8,047 nucleotides of DNA from CAZFHZ01 sp964519015 (lineage in GTDB: Bacteria > Blakebacterota > Blakebacteria > Blakebacterales > CAYUVJ01). Both the position numbers and the translations under genes were made by a program. How positions within the stretch are numbered: the first letter of the stretch is position 1; the number at the start of each line of letters is the position of its first letter. Shown here in pieces: positions 1 to 6,590 of this stretch. The stretch covers positions 1 through 8,047 of the forward strand of contig CAZFHZ010000144.1 of the NCBI GenBank assembly GCA_964519015.1, in the 5' to 3' direction. The notes beneath the pieces are model-generated. The model worked only from the letters and a program-made list of their open reading frames with translations. It was not told the origin of the DNA and ran no database searches.

Positions 1-490
1 GGATCTGGCGGTAGAAGTTATCCAAGTCCCGCTCGGTGAAGTCGTCGAAGACGACGAACCCCCCCTTGAGTAGGTAGGCGCGCATCCCCGCGACCTCCTC
101 CTCGCTCGGATCCCAGTAGCCCGCTTCGCAGAGGTAGGCCCACGGATACTTGAAGAGTTCGGGGTCGTCCAGGGTCAGGACCACTCCGCCACCGTTGTCG
201 GTGCGGGAGAACATGTCGACGGTGCTGACCGAACGCACGATCTGCGCCAGGTGACGCTCCCCGGTCGGGTAGTCGTGATGCCACTGCGGTTCCCCACCCC
301 CCCCGCCCCGTCCTCCCCGGCTCCGCCCCCCCATGAAGAAGCGGTTGGAGACGGCCGGGGGGTACTTGATCCTCACGAAGGTGAAGCGCCCGTCGTAGGG
401 GGTGTTCTCGGGCGGATCGTACCGCCCCTGGCTGGAGACCGGCAGGGTGAGCAGCAGGGCCGCCCCCAGGGCCAGCAGGAAGCGTCTCAA
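1..490 (-). CDS. DUF4159 domain protein, exported (3' end beyond window)
   Basis: The 163 visible codons start at a TTG (490-488) and run off the left edge. Residues 1-21 form a signal peptide: MRR, a Leu/Ala-rich core, then PVSSQG. From about residue 34 the sequence matches my memory of DUF4159 proteins: a GRFTFVRIKYP strand, W70-H-H-D-Y-P75, the DDPELFKYPWAY stretch (109-119), PSEEEV followed by GM and AYLLKGGFVVFDDF (to 151). DUF4159 has a flavodoxin/amidotransferase-like fold of unknown activity. Residues 54-66 are an unusual Gly/Arg-rich insert. The TTG start is chosen because it overlaps the upstream stop as TTGA, sits 7 bases after GGAGG and gives a clean signal peptide; no better ATG or GTG exists, the next ATG being at codon 53 inside the conserved region. 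The gene is translationally coupled to the TPR-peptidase gene. Function is unknown; an envelope role is inferred. Confidence 0.85.
   Translation of the reverse strand, partial: MRRFLLALGAALLLTLPVSSQGRYDPPENTPYDGRFTFVRIKYPPAVSNRFFMGGRSRGGRGGGGGEPQWHHDYPTGERHLAQIVRSVSTVDMFSRTDNGGGVVLTLDDPELFKYPWAYLCEAGYWDPSEEEVAGMRAYLLKGGFVVFDDFTERDLDNFYRQI
297..304. repeat. 8-base C/G homopolymer in the DUF4159 gene
   Basis: Eight consecutive C on the plus strand, read as G in the gene, encode part of the Gly run at residues 62-66. Similar runs of seven occur in the same gene at 326-332 and 59-65. A one-base slip in any of them would frameshift the protein early. It could be a phase-variable tract, or only the result of Gly codons in a GC-rich genome; I favour the latter. 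Confidence 0.5.
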
Positions 491-510
491 GGTCCCCCCT
501 CCTCTCCTCC
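487..510 (-). promoter_or_regulatory. Ribosome-binding site and TTGA stop/start overlap
   Basis: On the minus strand a long purine run (510-494) contains GGAGG at 502-498, seven bases before TTG at 490-488. The TGA stop of the upstream gene occupies 489-487, so stop and start share TTGA. This decides the TTG start of the DUF4159 gene and suggests reinitiation by the same ribosomes. The same purine run encodes the Gly/Glu tail of the upstream protein. Confidence 0.75.
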
Positions 511-3048
511 CCCGGCACCGGCCGGCGGCGGCTGGAGCCGCACCAGCAGGTCGAGGGCTTCCGTGTATTCGGGGGCCCGCTCCAGGGCACGCAGCACACT
601 CCGGCGCGCCCCCGCCCGGTCCCCCGCCCCCTCCTGGGCAAGGGCCAGCCGGAACCAGGCCTCGGTCGGATCGGCCGGACCGAGGGCCACCACGATCCGG
701 CGTTCCCGCACCGCCTCCGGCCACCGCAGCGCGCCTTCAAAATGCCCGGCCAGCCGAAGATGGAGGTCGGGATCGAGGGGATCGATGTAGACCGCTTCCT
801 CCAGCCGGGCGAGGGCCGCCTCGTCGAGGCCGGCCTCCTCCAGCAGGGTGGCCAGACGCTGCCGGGCCGGGGCGTCATCCTCGTTGCGCTCGAGGTAGGC
901 CTCCAGCACCTCGCGTTCCCGCACCGGGTCGCCGGTAGCGCGGTAGAGCCCGGCCAGGGCCGGATAGGCCCCGTCCTCTTCGGTGTACTCGGGCAGGAGG
1001 GTGCGGGCCCGCTGCAGGAGGCCCTCCGCTTCCTCGTACTGCCCCTCGGCCAGCCGGGTACGGCCCACGATGAGGTGGGCGACGAAATCACCCGGATCGG
1101 CCGCCGCCCGCTCCTCGTAGCGCGGCAGGGCGATCCCCCCTCCTTCCGGGGAGGCGTCCTCGGGGCGCAGGGCGGCCAGGGAGGAGGCAAACCGTTCTCC
1201 CAGCCAGGCGGTGAGATCGGCGTCGAAGCGGGCGGGGGTGGTCGCCAGCACCTCGCGGAGCACCCCGGCCGTGTCGGCGCCCTCCCGGTAGGCCCGCAGC
1301 ATCTCCAGTATGACCTCGAACCCCCGGGTGGCCTCGATCCATTCGCACACCATCGAGGCCTGGAAGTAGGCGACCAGGACCTCGCCGTCGTAACGGGGCC
1401 GGATGAAGCCGTCGTTCAGTTCCCCGATACCCCGCAGCTCCCCGGCCGCGAGCCGCCGCAGGAAGGCCAGGTCGATCTCACTCCCCCAGCCCGGACGCGC
1501 CCGGCGTTCCTCCCTCACCGAGAGGCCTTCGGAGAACCAGCGGGGGATGCGGTGGTCGGTGGTCCCGAGTGTGACCGTGTGGGTCAGTTCGTGCCAGAGG
1601 GTGGTGCCCCAGTTGAAGGGACCGGCCGGCCCGGCCCCCGGACCGTCCATGGCCACCACCGGTCCGAAGCAGACTCCCAGCGCTCCCAGCCCGACCAGTC
1701 CTACCGTACGCACCGAGAAGTCGGCGTGGTTGGGAAAGACCTCGATCCGGAGCGGTACCGGGGGCTGGTAGCCGTAGCGCCGGGCGAGCGTGGTGCAGGC
1801 CTCCTCGGCCAACGGGAGCAGGTAGGGAGCCATCGCCCCCGCTTCCTTCGGATCGAGTACGGCCACCATCCCACCGCTCCACTCGCTCGTCCAGCCCGAC
1901 ATGGTGTCGAGCAGATCGAGGGTGTTCTTGGTCCAGACATCGTAGGGGTCGCCGGTGAAGGCCCGCACCAGGGAGCGGCGTCCCTCCTCGATCACCCCGG
2001 TGCGCAGCAGGTTGATGCCGAGTGCACCCCAGGCGGCCCAGTCGGTGCTGTCGCGGGCCACGGCCGCCCGGGCGAAGGAGACCGCCTCGCCGTAGCGGCG
2101 GACCAGTCCGCACTGCTCGGCCAGGGTACGGTCGAAGGTGGCAGCCAGGGGATCCACCGCCAGGGCCCGGGCGCGGGCCTCTTCGCAGGCCGCGCGCTCA
2201 TCCGTGAGATAGTCGATCGCCCCCAGCAGGGCGAGCGCCTCGACCGAGACCGGATTCACCTCGAGGGCCCGCTCGACCTCGGAGCGGGCCAGGGCCCACT
2301 GCTCGGTCTCCAGGTGGAGTCCGGCCAGGAAGAGGTGGGCCGGGACCAGGGCGGGATTGACCTCGAGCGCCGCGGTCACCGCCTCCAGCACGCCCGGTTC
2401 CCCGTCGAATCGCCGGCGCCGGGCCCGCCCCAGGAGCGCCTCCGGGTCGTACGGGTCTCGCGCCAGGAGATCCTCCCAGCCGGTATCGGCCTCCCGGCTG
2501 TTGTATTTGGCCAGCAGCAGGTCGGCGCTCCGGCGGACCGGTTCCGGGTCGGCCGGGTCGGCCGCGGCCGCCTCATCGAAGGCCCGCAGGGCGTCCCGGT
2601 AGAGTTGGGGGTCGGTGCGGCCGAGGGCGCGGCAGGCCCGTCCCACCGCGACCAGGTCGGCGGCCGTGCGGGCCCGTCCGGTGTTGTAGTCGTCGATGAA
2701 GGCATCGCAGCGGGCCAGCCCCTCACCACGCCGGCCGGTTGTGAGCAGCAGCTCGGCCAGGTCGATGCGGGCGGTCAGGGTGTGCGGACCGCTCCGGGCG
2801 GCGGCCTCGGTCAGGACCGCCTCGGCCCGGGCGTACGCCCCCTGCGTGATCAGGACCTCCCCGAGGCGGGTCGCGATCCACCCGTCCGGCCCGCGCTCGA
2901 GGGCCTGCTCCAGGATGCGCTGCGCTTCCCGGTAGGAGCCGGTCCTGGTCAGCGCGAGGGCACGCTCGAGGGACTCGGCCGACTGGCCGCGGGTCACCGG
3001 GCCGGGCAGCGAGAACAGCAGGAGCAGGGCGAGGAGCGGGCGTCTCAT
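487..3048 (-). CDS. Exported TPR protein with embedded HExxH (gluzincin-like) metallopeptidase domain
   Basis: This 853-residue protein begins with a signal peptide (MRRPLLALLLLFSLPGPVTRG, cleavage near residue 20-22). Residues about 24-370 are helical TPR-like repeats, with recurring patterns such as ALALTRTGSYREAQRILEQAL and ALEVNP. Residues about 380-625 form a peptidase_MA-like domain with H486-E-L-T-H490 as the zinc-binding helix and a third ligand in W504-FSEG-L (E507), the gluzincin arrangement. A second TPR block covers about 640-840 (for example YEEAEGLLQRARTLLPEY and LARLEEAVYIDPLDP), and the protein ends in a short Gly/Glu tail. All catalytic residues of the HExxH...E signature are present, so activity is plausible; the substrate is unknown. 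The ATG overlaps the upstream gene's stop (ATGA) and follows GGGAGGA (3060-3054) by 5 bases. TPR proteins with such a domain are seen near Bat/MoxR-type loci, where TPRs scaffold partner proteins. Confidence 0.9.
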   Translation of the reverse strand: MRRPLLALLLLFSLPGPVTRGQSAESLERALALTRTGSYREAQRILEQALERGPDGWIATRLGEVLITQGAYARAEAVLTEAAARSGPHTLTARIDLAELLLTTGRRGEGLARCDAFIDDYNTGRARTAADLVAVGRACRALGRTDPQLYRDALRAFDEAAAADPADPEPVRRSADLLLAKYNSREADTGWEDLLARDPYDPEALLGRARRRRFDGEPGVLEAVTAALEVNPALVPAHLFLAGLHLETEQWALARSEVERALEVNPVSVEALALLGAIDYLTDERAACEEARARALAVDPLAATFDRTLAEQCGLVRRYGEAVSFARAAVARDSTDWAAWGALGINLLRTGVIEEGRRSLVRAFTGDPYDVWTKNTLDLLDTMSGWTSEWSGGMVAVLDPKEAGAMAPYLLPLAEEACTTLARRYGYQPPVPLRIEVFPNHADFSVRTVGLVGLGALGVCFGPVVAMDGPGAGPAGPFNWGTTLWHELTHTVTLGTTDHRIPRWFSEGLSVREERRARPGWGSEIDLAFLRRLAAGELRGIGELNDGFIRPRYDGEVLVAYFQASMVCEWIEATRGFEVILEMLRAYREGADTAGVLREVLATTPARFDADLTAWLGERFASSLAALRPEDASPEGGGIALPRYEERAAADPGDFVAHLIVGRTRLAEGQYEEAEGLLQRARTLLPEYTEEDGAYPALAGLYRATGDPVREREVLEAYLERNEDDAPARQRLATLLEEAGLDEAALARLEEAVYIDPLDPDLHLRLAGHFEGALRWPEAVRERRIVVALGPADPTEAWFRLALAQEGAGDRAGARRSVLRALERAPEYTEALDLLVRLQPPPAGAGGGEEGGP

Positions 3049-3989
3049 CGCGGTCCTCCCTTGTGCTCGCGGATCTTCCGGTTCACTTCGGCCAGACGCA
3101 GGAGGAGTCCCTCCAGCTCTTTCAGATAGACCTCCTCGGCCATCCCCGCCTGGTGGGCCTTCAGTCTCTCAATCGCTTCCCGCAGTCCTTCCCGCTCCCG
3201 GCGCAGGGCGGCCAGCTCGGGGTCGGCCGCCGCTTCCGCGGCCACCCGGGCCACATCGAGGTAGAACCGGCGGGCCTGCCCCTCGGCATCGGCCAGCAGG
3301 GCGTGTTCGGTCAGGATCTGGCGCTCCCGCTCATACCATCGTCCGGTCCGCTCCCGGGCGTACTCGAAGGCCTCCAGCAGGGAGAGCCGCCCATCCTTGT
3401 CGGCGTCGGCGTCCTCCCCGCTGAAGGCTTCGACGAAGAAGGCGGGGAACCGGGTCTCCTCCCGTTCCAGGCCGCTCCGGGTGGCCGTGATGACCACCCG
3501 ACCGGGCGCGGTGAGGGGCTCGAGGAACCCCCCGCTCGAACTGGAGGTGTTGACCAGGGCGGAGCGGGCGGCGGGCACTCCGCTCAGCAGCGCGGCCCAC
3601 TCGGTCGCCTCCAGGTCGGGCCCCGGCAGATTGAGACGGGGACGCCCTCCCTGCTCGCTCCCGTGCCCGATCAGTACCACCAGCAGGTTGTCCGCCTCTC
3701 CCAACCGTCCCGCCAGGTCGGCGAAGAGTGTCCGGACCCCCTCGGCCGTAGACCGCCCCGAGATCCCTTCCGGGTCGCGCGCGGGATCCTCGGCCAGCCA
3801 GCGCACCTGGGCCGGGGGGATCCCGAACCGTTCGATGGCCGCCCGGCGGAGGGCGGCCCCCCAGTCGTGGAACTGTCCGGCGTAGCGCTCCTCTCCCGAG
3901 AGCCCCGAGACGATGACCAGCCAGGCGGTGGGGCCCGGGGCCGGTCGGGGGCCGAGCAGCGCGAGGATGGCCAGCACCAGGGGGGTCAT
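3045..3989 (-). CDS. Caspase/C13-like protein with Ser at the Cys position, EF-hand loop and coiled-coil tail
   Basis: This is a 314-residue protein from ATG 3989. Residues 1-20 look like a signal sequence (TPLVLAILALLG, then Pro-rich). Residues about 22-235 have the caspase-like (legumain/C13) layout: a hydrophobic strand AWLVIVSG, LLVVLIGH109G with the catalytic-type His, then SALVNTSSSSGGF (143-155). In active relatives a Cys stands two residues before SG; here that residue is S150 (codon AGT). Residues 195-206 (DADKDGRLSLLE) are a textbook 12-residue EF-hand loop, followed by a TEHALL stretch (227-232). Residues about 257-308 are charged and helical, probably a coiled coil. A longer reading from GTG 4019 adds 10 residues but overlaps the upstream gene more; ATG 3989 gives the ATGA overlap and a proper Shine-Dalgarno. 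Likely a non-proteolytic binding protein, or a Ser-using enzyme. Its role in the operon is unknown. Confidence 0.85.
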   Translation of the reverse strand: MTPLVLAILALLGPRPAPGPTAWLVIVSGLSGEERYAGQFHDWGAALRRAAIERFGIPPAQVRWLAEDPARDPEGISGRSTAEGVRTLFADLAGRLGEADNLLVVLIGHGSEQGGRPRLNLPGPDLEATEWAALLSGVPAARSALVNTSSSSGGFLEPLTAPGRVVITATRSGLEREETRFPAFFVEAFSGEDADADKDGRLSLLEAFEYARERTGRWYERERQILTEHALLADAEGQARRFYLDVARVAAEAAADPELAALRREREGLREAIERLKAHQAGMAEEVYLKELEGLLLRLAEVNRKIREHKGGPR

Positions 3990-6280
3990 GCCAGTCCCCT
4001 CCGGCGGCGGAGGAGCCATTCGGCACCCACCAGGGTAAGCAGGGCCAGCAGCAGGATCGGCATGTCCCAGAGTTCGAGCGTATCGCGCACCGTCACCCCC
4101 GCCCGGGTGAAGGGGACATCATCGGGCAGATGGCGCGCCTGGTCGGGGGTGTAGAAGCGCCCACCGGTCTCCCGGGCGATCCGTTCCAGCAGGGGCGCCC
4201 GCATCGCGGCGCCGAAATACTCCTCGTCCCCCTCCCCCACCCAGAACCAGGCGGCGGCCGACCCGACGAACTGGCTGTCCCCGGCCGCTTCGATGTTGAC
4301 CTGATGGAGGCCCTCGACGGCCGGCACGAGCAGGGTGGTGTAGCGGCCGTCCTGCCGGGGATCCCAGGTCATGGGCAGCGCGGTGACCGTGCTGTCGGGC
4401 CCGGTGAGGAACGCCTGGACCCGCATGTCGTTGAGCCCCAGGAAACGCCGGTCGGTCACCTCGGCCGCCAGAGCAGCCTCCTGGCCGGGTATCGCCCCGC
4501 CCGGGAGCTCGACCACCCGGACGCGGTCGGGTGCTTCGTTGACCAGCCAGCGCAGCAGCTGGCGCCAGAGGGTCTCATGGGTGGCATCCTCCACCGTGAT
4601 CCCGGCATGCATCTGCCAGAGCCAGGTGTCCTGGGCGGCCACCAGCATCACCCGGCCGCGGCCGTAGCGCTGGAAGAGGAGCAGGGGGATGTCCGGGCCG
4701 CCGTCGGTGCGGGCGCCCTCCAGGAGCACCGTGGCCCCCGGCTTGGGGGGTCCGAGCGCGTTCACCACGGTGAGCGCCGGCAGGCGCTCCCAGTGCTCCC
4801 GGTTCGCCGCCTCATCCGGTTCCAGCCGGGTCACCGCATGCACCAGGCCGGCCGGGGTCACGACCGCCTTCACCTCCGTCGCCGCCGCCTCGACCGGCGC
4901 GGGTGCAGCGGGGAGTTCGAGCGGGAGCAGTTCGGCCAGCGGGGTGCCGGCGAAGCCCCCCTCGGCCAGCCCCCGCCGGCCGCCCAGCACGATCAACCCG
5001 CCCCCCCGGCGGCTCACGAAGTCGGCGATCAGCTGCAGCTGGTCGGGCGTGAAGTAGTCGGCCGGTACGCTGCCCAGGATCAGCCCCTCATAGGTGTAGA
5101 GTTCCTCCCGGGTGTCGGGGAACCCGTCGGCCAGATCGGCCGGGTCGTCGATGCCCAACCGCAGGTACTTGTTCTCGGCGGTCTGCTCCAGGGCCACCAG
5201 CTGCAGGTTGGGGTCCTGCTCGATCGCCCACCGGACGAACTTCAGTTCGAAGCGCGGTTCCCCCTCGAAATAGAGGATGCGCCGGCGGGCATCCTCGACC
5301 TCGACCAGGACGACCCGCTCGTTGTTCTGGGTGATCCGTTCGGCCGGCATCGGAGTGACCGCGAAACGGTAGCGCACCGGTCCCGCCCGGTCGGCGCTGA
5401 AAGAAACGGGGACGGCCAGGGTGCGCCCCTCCTCCGGCAGGGTGATGGTACGCCGTTCGACCATCCGAGTGTCCGCTTCCACGGTCAGGACCGCGGCCTG
5501 CCCGGCGAACCCCTGCTGCTGGACCATGACCTCGGCGGTGACCGAGGAGCCCGCCAGGATGCGGGTGGGGACTTCGATGCGGCCGATCTCGACATCCGCT
5601 TCCAACCGCGGCTGTCCCACCCCCACCGTGTAGACCGGGACCGAGGCCCCGCGCAGCGCCACCAGGACATCGGTGAGCGGCGTGGACCCGTTGTCCGCCC
5701 CGTCGGTGACGAGCACCAGACCTGCCAGGGGAAGCCCGGCGAGGTCGCGGCGCACCCGCTCGAGGGAAGCGGCCAGGTCGGTCCGGGAACCGTCGGCCGT
5801 CAGAGAGGCCGGTCCGCTCACCCGGGCGGCCGTCCGATCGAAGCGGAAGAAACGGAGCAGGAAGGACTCTTCGAGGGCGGTGGTGAGCGTGCCCTCCTCC
5901 CCGAAGGCGCCGGCCGCCCACTCCGAACGGGGACGCCCCGCCTGGTCGGCCAGCCGCATACTGCGGCTGTCGTCCAGGAGCACTCCGAGCACGTTCTGGC
6001 GGGGGACGACCCGGGAGATTACCAGGGCGGGCCGGAGCAGACAGAAGAAGAGCAGCAGCAGGGCCGCGCCCCTCAGTCCCGTCAGCAGCCGGTTGGAAAA
6101 AGGGGATGGGGCAGCGGTGGTCCCCCGGTAGGCGCGCCAGGCGATCAGGGCCGCCACACCGACGGCCAGCGCGGCGGCCGCCACGAGCGGACCGGCCAGC
6201 AGGGTGAGGTGCCCCTGGGCCCAGACGGCGGGTCGGTACTTGAAGAGGAAGAGGAGGAGACCGTCCAGGAAGGCGCTCAC
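3986..6280 (-). CDS. Membrane-anchored VWA protein with glutamine-amidotransferase-like domain (BatA-like)
   Basis: A 764-residue protein from GTG 6280. Two membrane segments lie at about 23-49 and 68-89. A VWA domain follows (about 95-225) with the MIDAS pattern apparently intact: D103-D-S105-R-S107, T167 in SRTDL, and D193 in VTDGADN. Residues about 230-330 are a beta-rich linker. Residues about 335-455 resemble a class I glutamine-amidotransferase-like domain (RILYFEGEPRFELKF..., YEGLILGSV, RRGGGLIVLGG), but no Cys stands at the expected nucleophile elbow. A YGRGRVMLVAAQDTW stretch (539-553) and Ig-like strands (about 590-680) follow, then LLERIARETGGRFY (697-710) and a C-terminal membrane helix (738-757) before RRRR. 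The in-frame GTG at 6364 would add 28 Arg/Pro-rich residues across a palindrome; GTG 6280 has GGGAG (6291-6287) upstream and starts directly at the conserved-looking N-terminus. It is the first gene of the four-gene operon and probably its membrane anchor. Confidence 0.88.
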   Translation of the reverse strand: MSAFLDGLLLFLFKYRPAVWAQGHLTLLAGPLVAAAALAVGVAALIAWRAYRGTTAAPSPFSNRLLTGLRGAALLLLFFCLLRPALVISRVVPRQNVLGVLLDDSRSMRLADQAGRPRSEWAAGAFGEEGTLTTALEESFLLRFFRFDRTAARVSGPASLTADGSRTDLAASLERVRRDLAGLPLAGLVLVTDGADNGSTPLTDVLVALRGASVPVYTVGVGQPRLEADVEIGRIEVPTRILAGSSVTAEVMVQQQGFAGQAAVLTVEADTRMVERRTITLPEEGRTLAVPVSFSADRAGPVRYRFAVTPMPAERITQNNERVVLVEVEDARRRILYFEGEPRFELKFVRWAIEQDPNLQLVALEQTAENKYLRLGIDDPADLADGFPDTREELYTYEGLILGSVPADYFTPDQLQLIADFVSRRGGGLIVLGGRRGLAEGGFAGTPLAELLPLELPAAPAPVEAAATEVKAVVTPAGLVHAVTRLEPDEAANREHWERLPALTVVNALGPPKPGATVLLEGARTDGGPDIPLLLFQRYGRGRVMLVAAQDTWLWQMHAGITVEDATHETLWRQLLRWLVNEAPDRVRVVELPGGAIPGQEAALAAEVTDRRFLGLNDMRVQAFLTGPDSTVTALPMTWDPRQDGRYTTLLVPAVEGLHQVNIEAAGDSQFVGSAAAWFWVGEGDEEYFGAAMRAPLLERIARETGGRFYTPDQARHLPDDVPFTRAGVTVRDTLELWDMPILLLALLTLVGAEWLLRRRRGLA
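3987..4002 (-). promoter_or_regulatory. Ribosome-binding site deciding the start of the caspase-like gene
   Basis: GGAGGGG at 4002-3996 on the minus strand stands 6 bases before ATG 3989-3987. The ATG overlaps the TGA stop (3988-3986) of the VWA gene as ATGA. This favours the ATG at 3989 over the upstream in-frame start at 4019, which would place the first residues inside the VWA reading frame. Confidence 0.75.
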
Positions 6281-6316
6281 CCTCGGCTCCCGGGGAAGGG
6301 GGAGCGCCCCACCGGA

Positions 6317-6332
6317 CCGGAGCCGGCTCCGG
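6317..6332. repeat. Perfect 16-bp palindrome upstream of the VWA gene
   Basis: CCGGAGCCGGCTCCGG is its own reverse complement and ends 36 bases before the GTG at 6280. It could be an operator for a dimeric regulator, or a stem in the operon leader RNA. The function is inferred; in GC-rich DNA a GC-only palindrome of this size can also occur by chance. Confidence 0.5.
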
Positions 6333-6348
6333 AGGCAGGTAGCGGTCG

Positions 6349-6429
6349 GATATCGGCGCCGCACATCACCGGCATCATGGTCTCTTCGTACGGGTGGATT
6401 GCCGGTCCATCCTGGACACGGCCGATATC
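6349..6429. repeat. Spaced 9-bp inverted repeat GATATCGGC / GCCGATATC
   Basis: GATATCGGC at 6349-6357 and its exact reverse complement GCCGATATC at 6421-6429 are separated by 63 bases. Each arm contains the self-complementary GATATC, so either arm alone could be a half-site pair. AT-containing sequence of this kind is scarce in the window, which makes a paired regulator site plausible. No regulator gene is nearby to support it. Confidence 0.4.
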
Positions 6430-6477
6430 GTCATCGTTCACCGGACACTGCCGCACTCCGGCCCGCGGTCACCTCTC

Positions 6478-6483
6478 TATAAT
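6478..6483 (+). promoter_or_regulatory. Perfect TATAAT hexamer, possible promoter element
   Basis: A consensus -10 hexamer sits in the middle of the intergenic region. On the plus strand it would drive transcription antisense to the DDAH-like gene, but I find no good -35 at 16-18 bases. Read on the minus strand, the same spot gives CATTAT and TATAGA (4 of 6 matches each), properly oriented for the VWA operon with a leader of about 190 bases, again with a weak -35. Orientation is therefore unresolved. Confidence 0.3.
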
Positions 6484-6538
6484 GACGCGGGAGCCGGGCC
6501 ATGGGATCCATCTGCAGGTTAGACACCGCCGAGGCCGT

Positions 6539-6571
6539 CCCTCTCGGTGGCACGATCCCGCCACTGGAGGG
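6539..6571 (-). terminator. Possible hairpin terminator after the DDAH-like gene
   Basis: Starting about 20 bases past the TGA stop, the minus strand can fold as CCCTC, GTGGC, an 8-base loop, GCCAC, then GAGGG, with a small internal loop between the two 5-bp helices. No T-run follows, so it is not a canonical intrinsic terminator. It could still mark the transcript end or stabilise the 3' end of the RNA. Confidence 0.3.
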
Positions 6572-6590
6572 GCTTCCCGGATATGGGGAA

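Larger units (their letters stand above)
6281..6590. other. Intergenic region between two same-strand operons
   Basis: This is the only gap above 300 bases. I see no convincing gene in it: minus-strand ORFs here either begin inside the DDAH-like gene or are N-terminal extensions of the VWA gene. It is visibly less GC-rich in its middle part than the flanking genes. It probably holds the end of the DDAH transcript and the promoter and leader of the VWA operon. Candidate elements are listed separately: hairpin 6539-6571, TATAAT 6478-6483, inverted repeat 6349-6429 and palindrome 6317-6332. Confidence 0.7.

Noticed and set aside
742..3129. Long plus-strand ORF (795 codons) opposite the TPR-peptidase gene
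   Set aside because: Composition is rich in Gly, Gln, Arg and Pro with no recognisable domain. It is the mirror of a strongly supported minus-strand gene; high GC at third codon positions suppresses stops on the opposite strand.
6281..6364. 28-residue N-terminal extension of the VWA protein from the GTG at 6364
   Set aside because: The extension is Arg/Pro-rich, crosses a 16-bp palindrome and precedes a better-placed GTG with GGGAG in front of it.
6574..6590. TTCCC...GGGAA hairpin directly after the DDAH-like stop
   Set aside because: Only 5 base pairs with a 7-base loop and no T-run; the longer two-part hairpin at 6539-6571 is the better terminator candidate.
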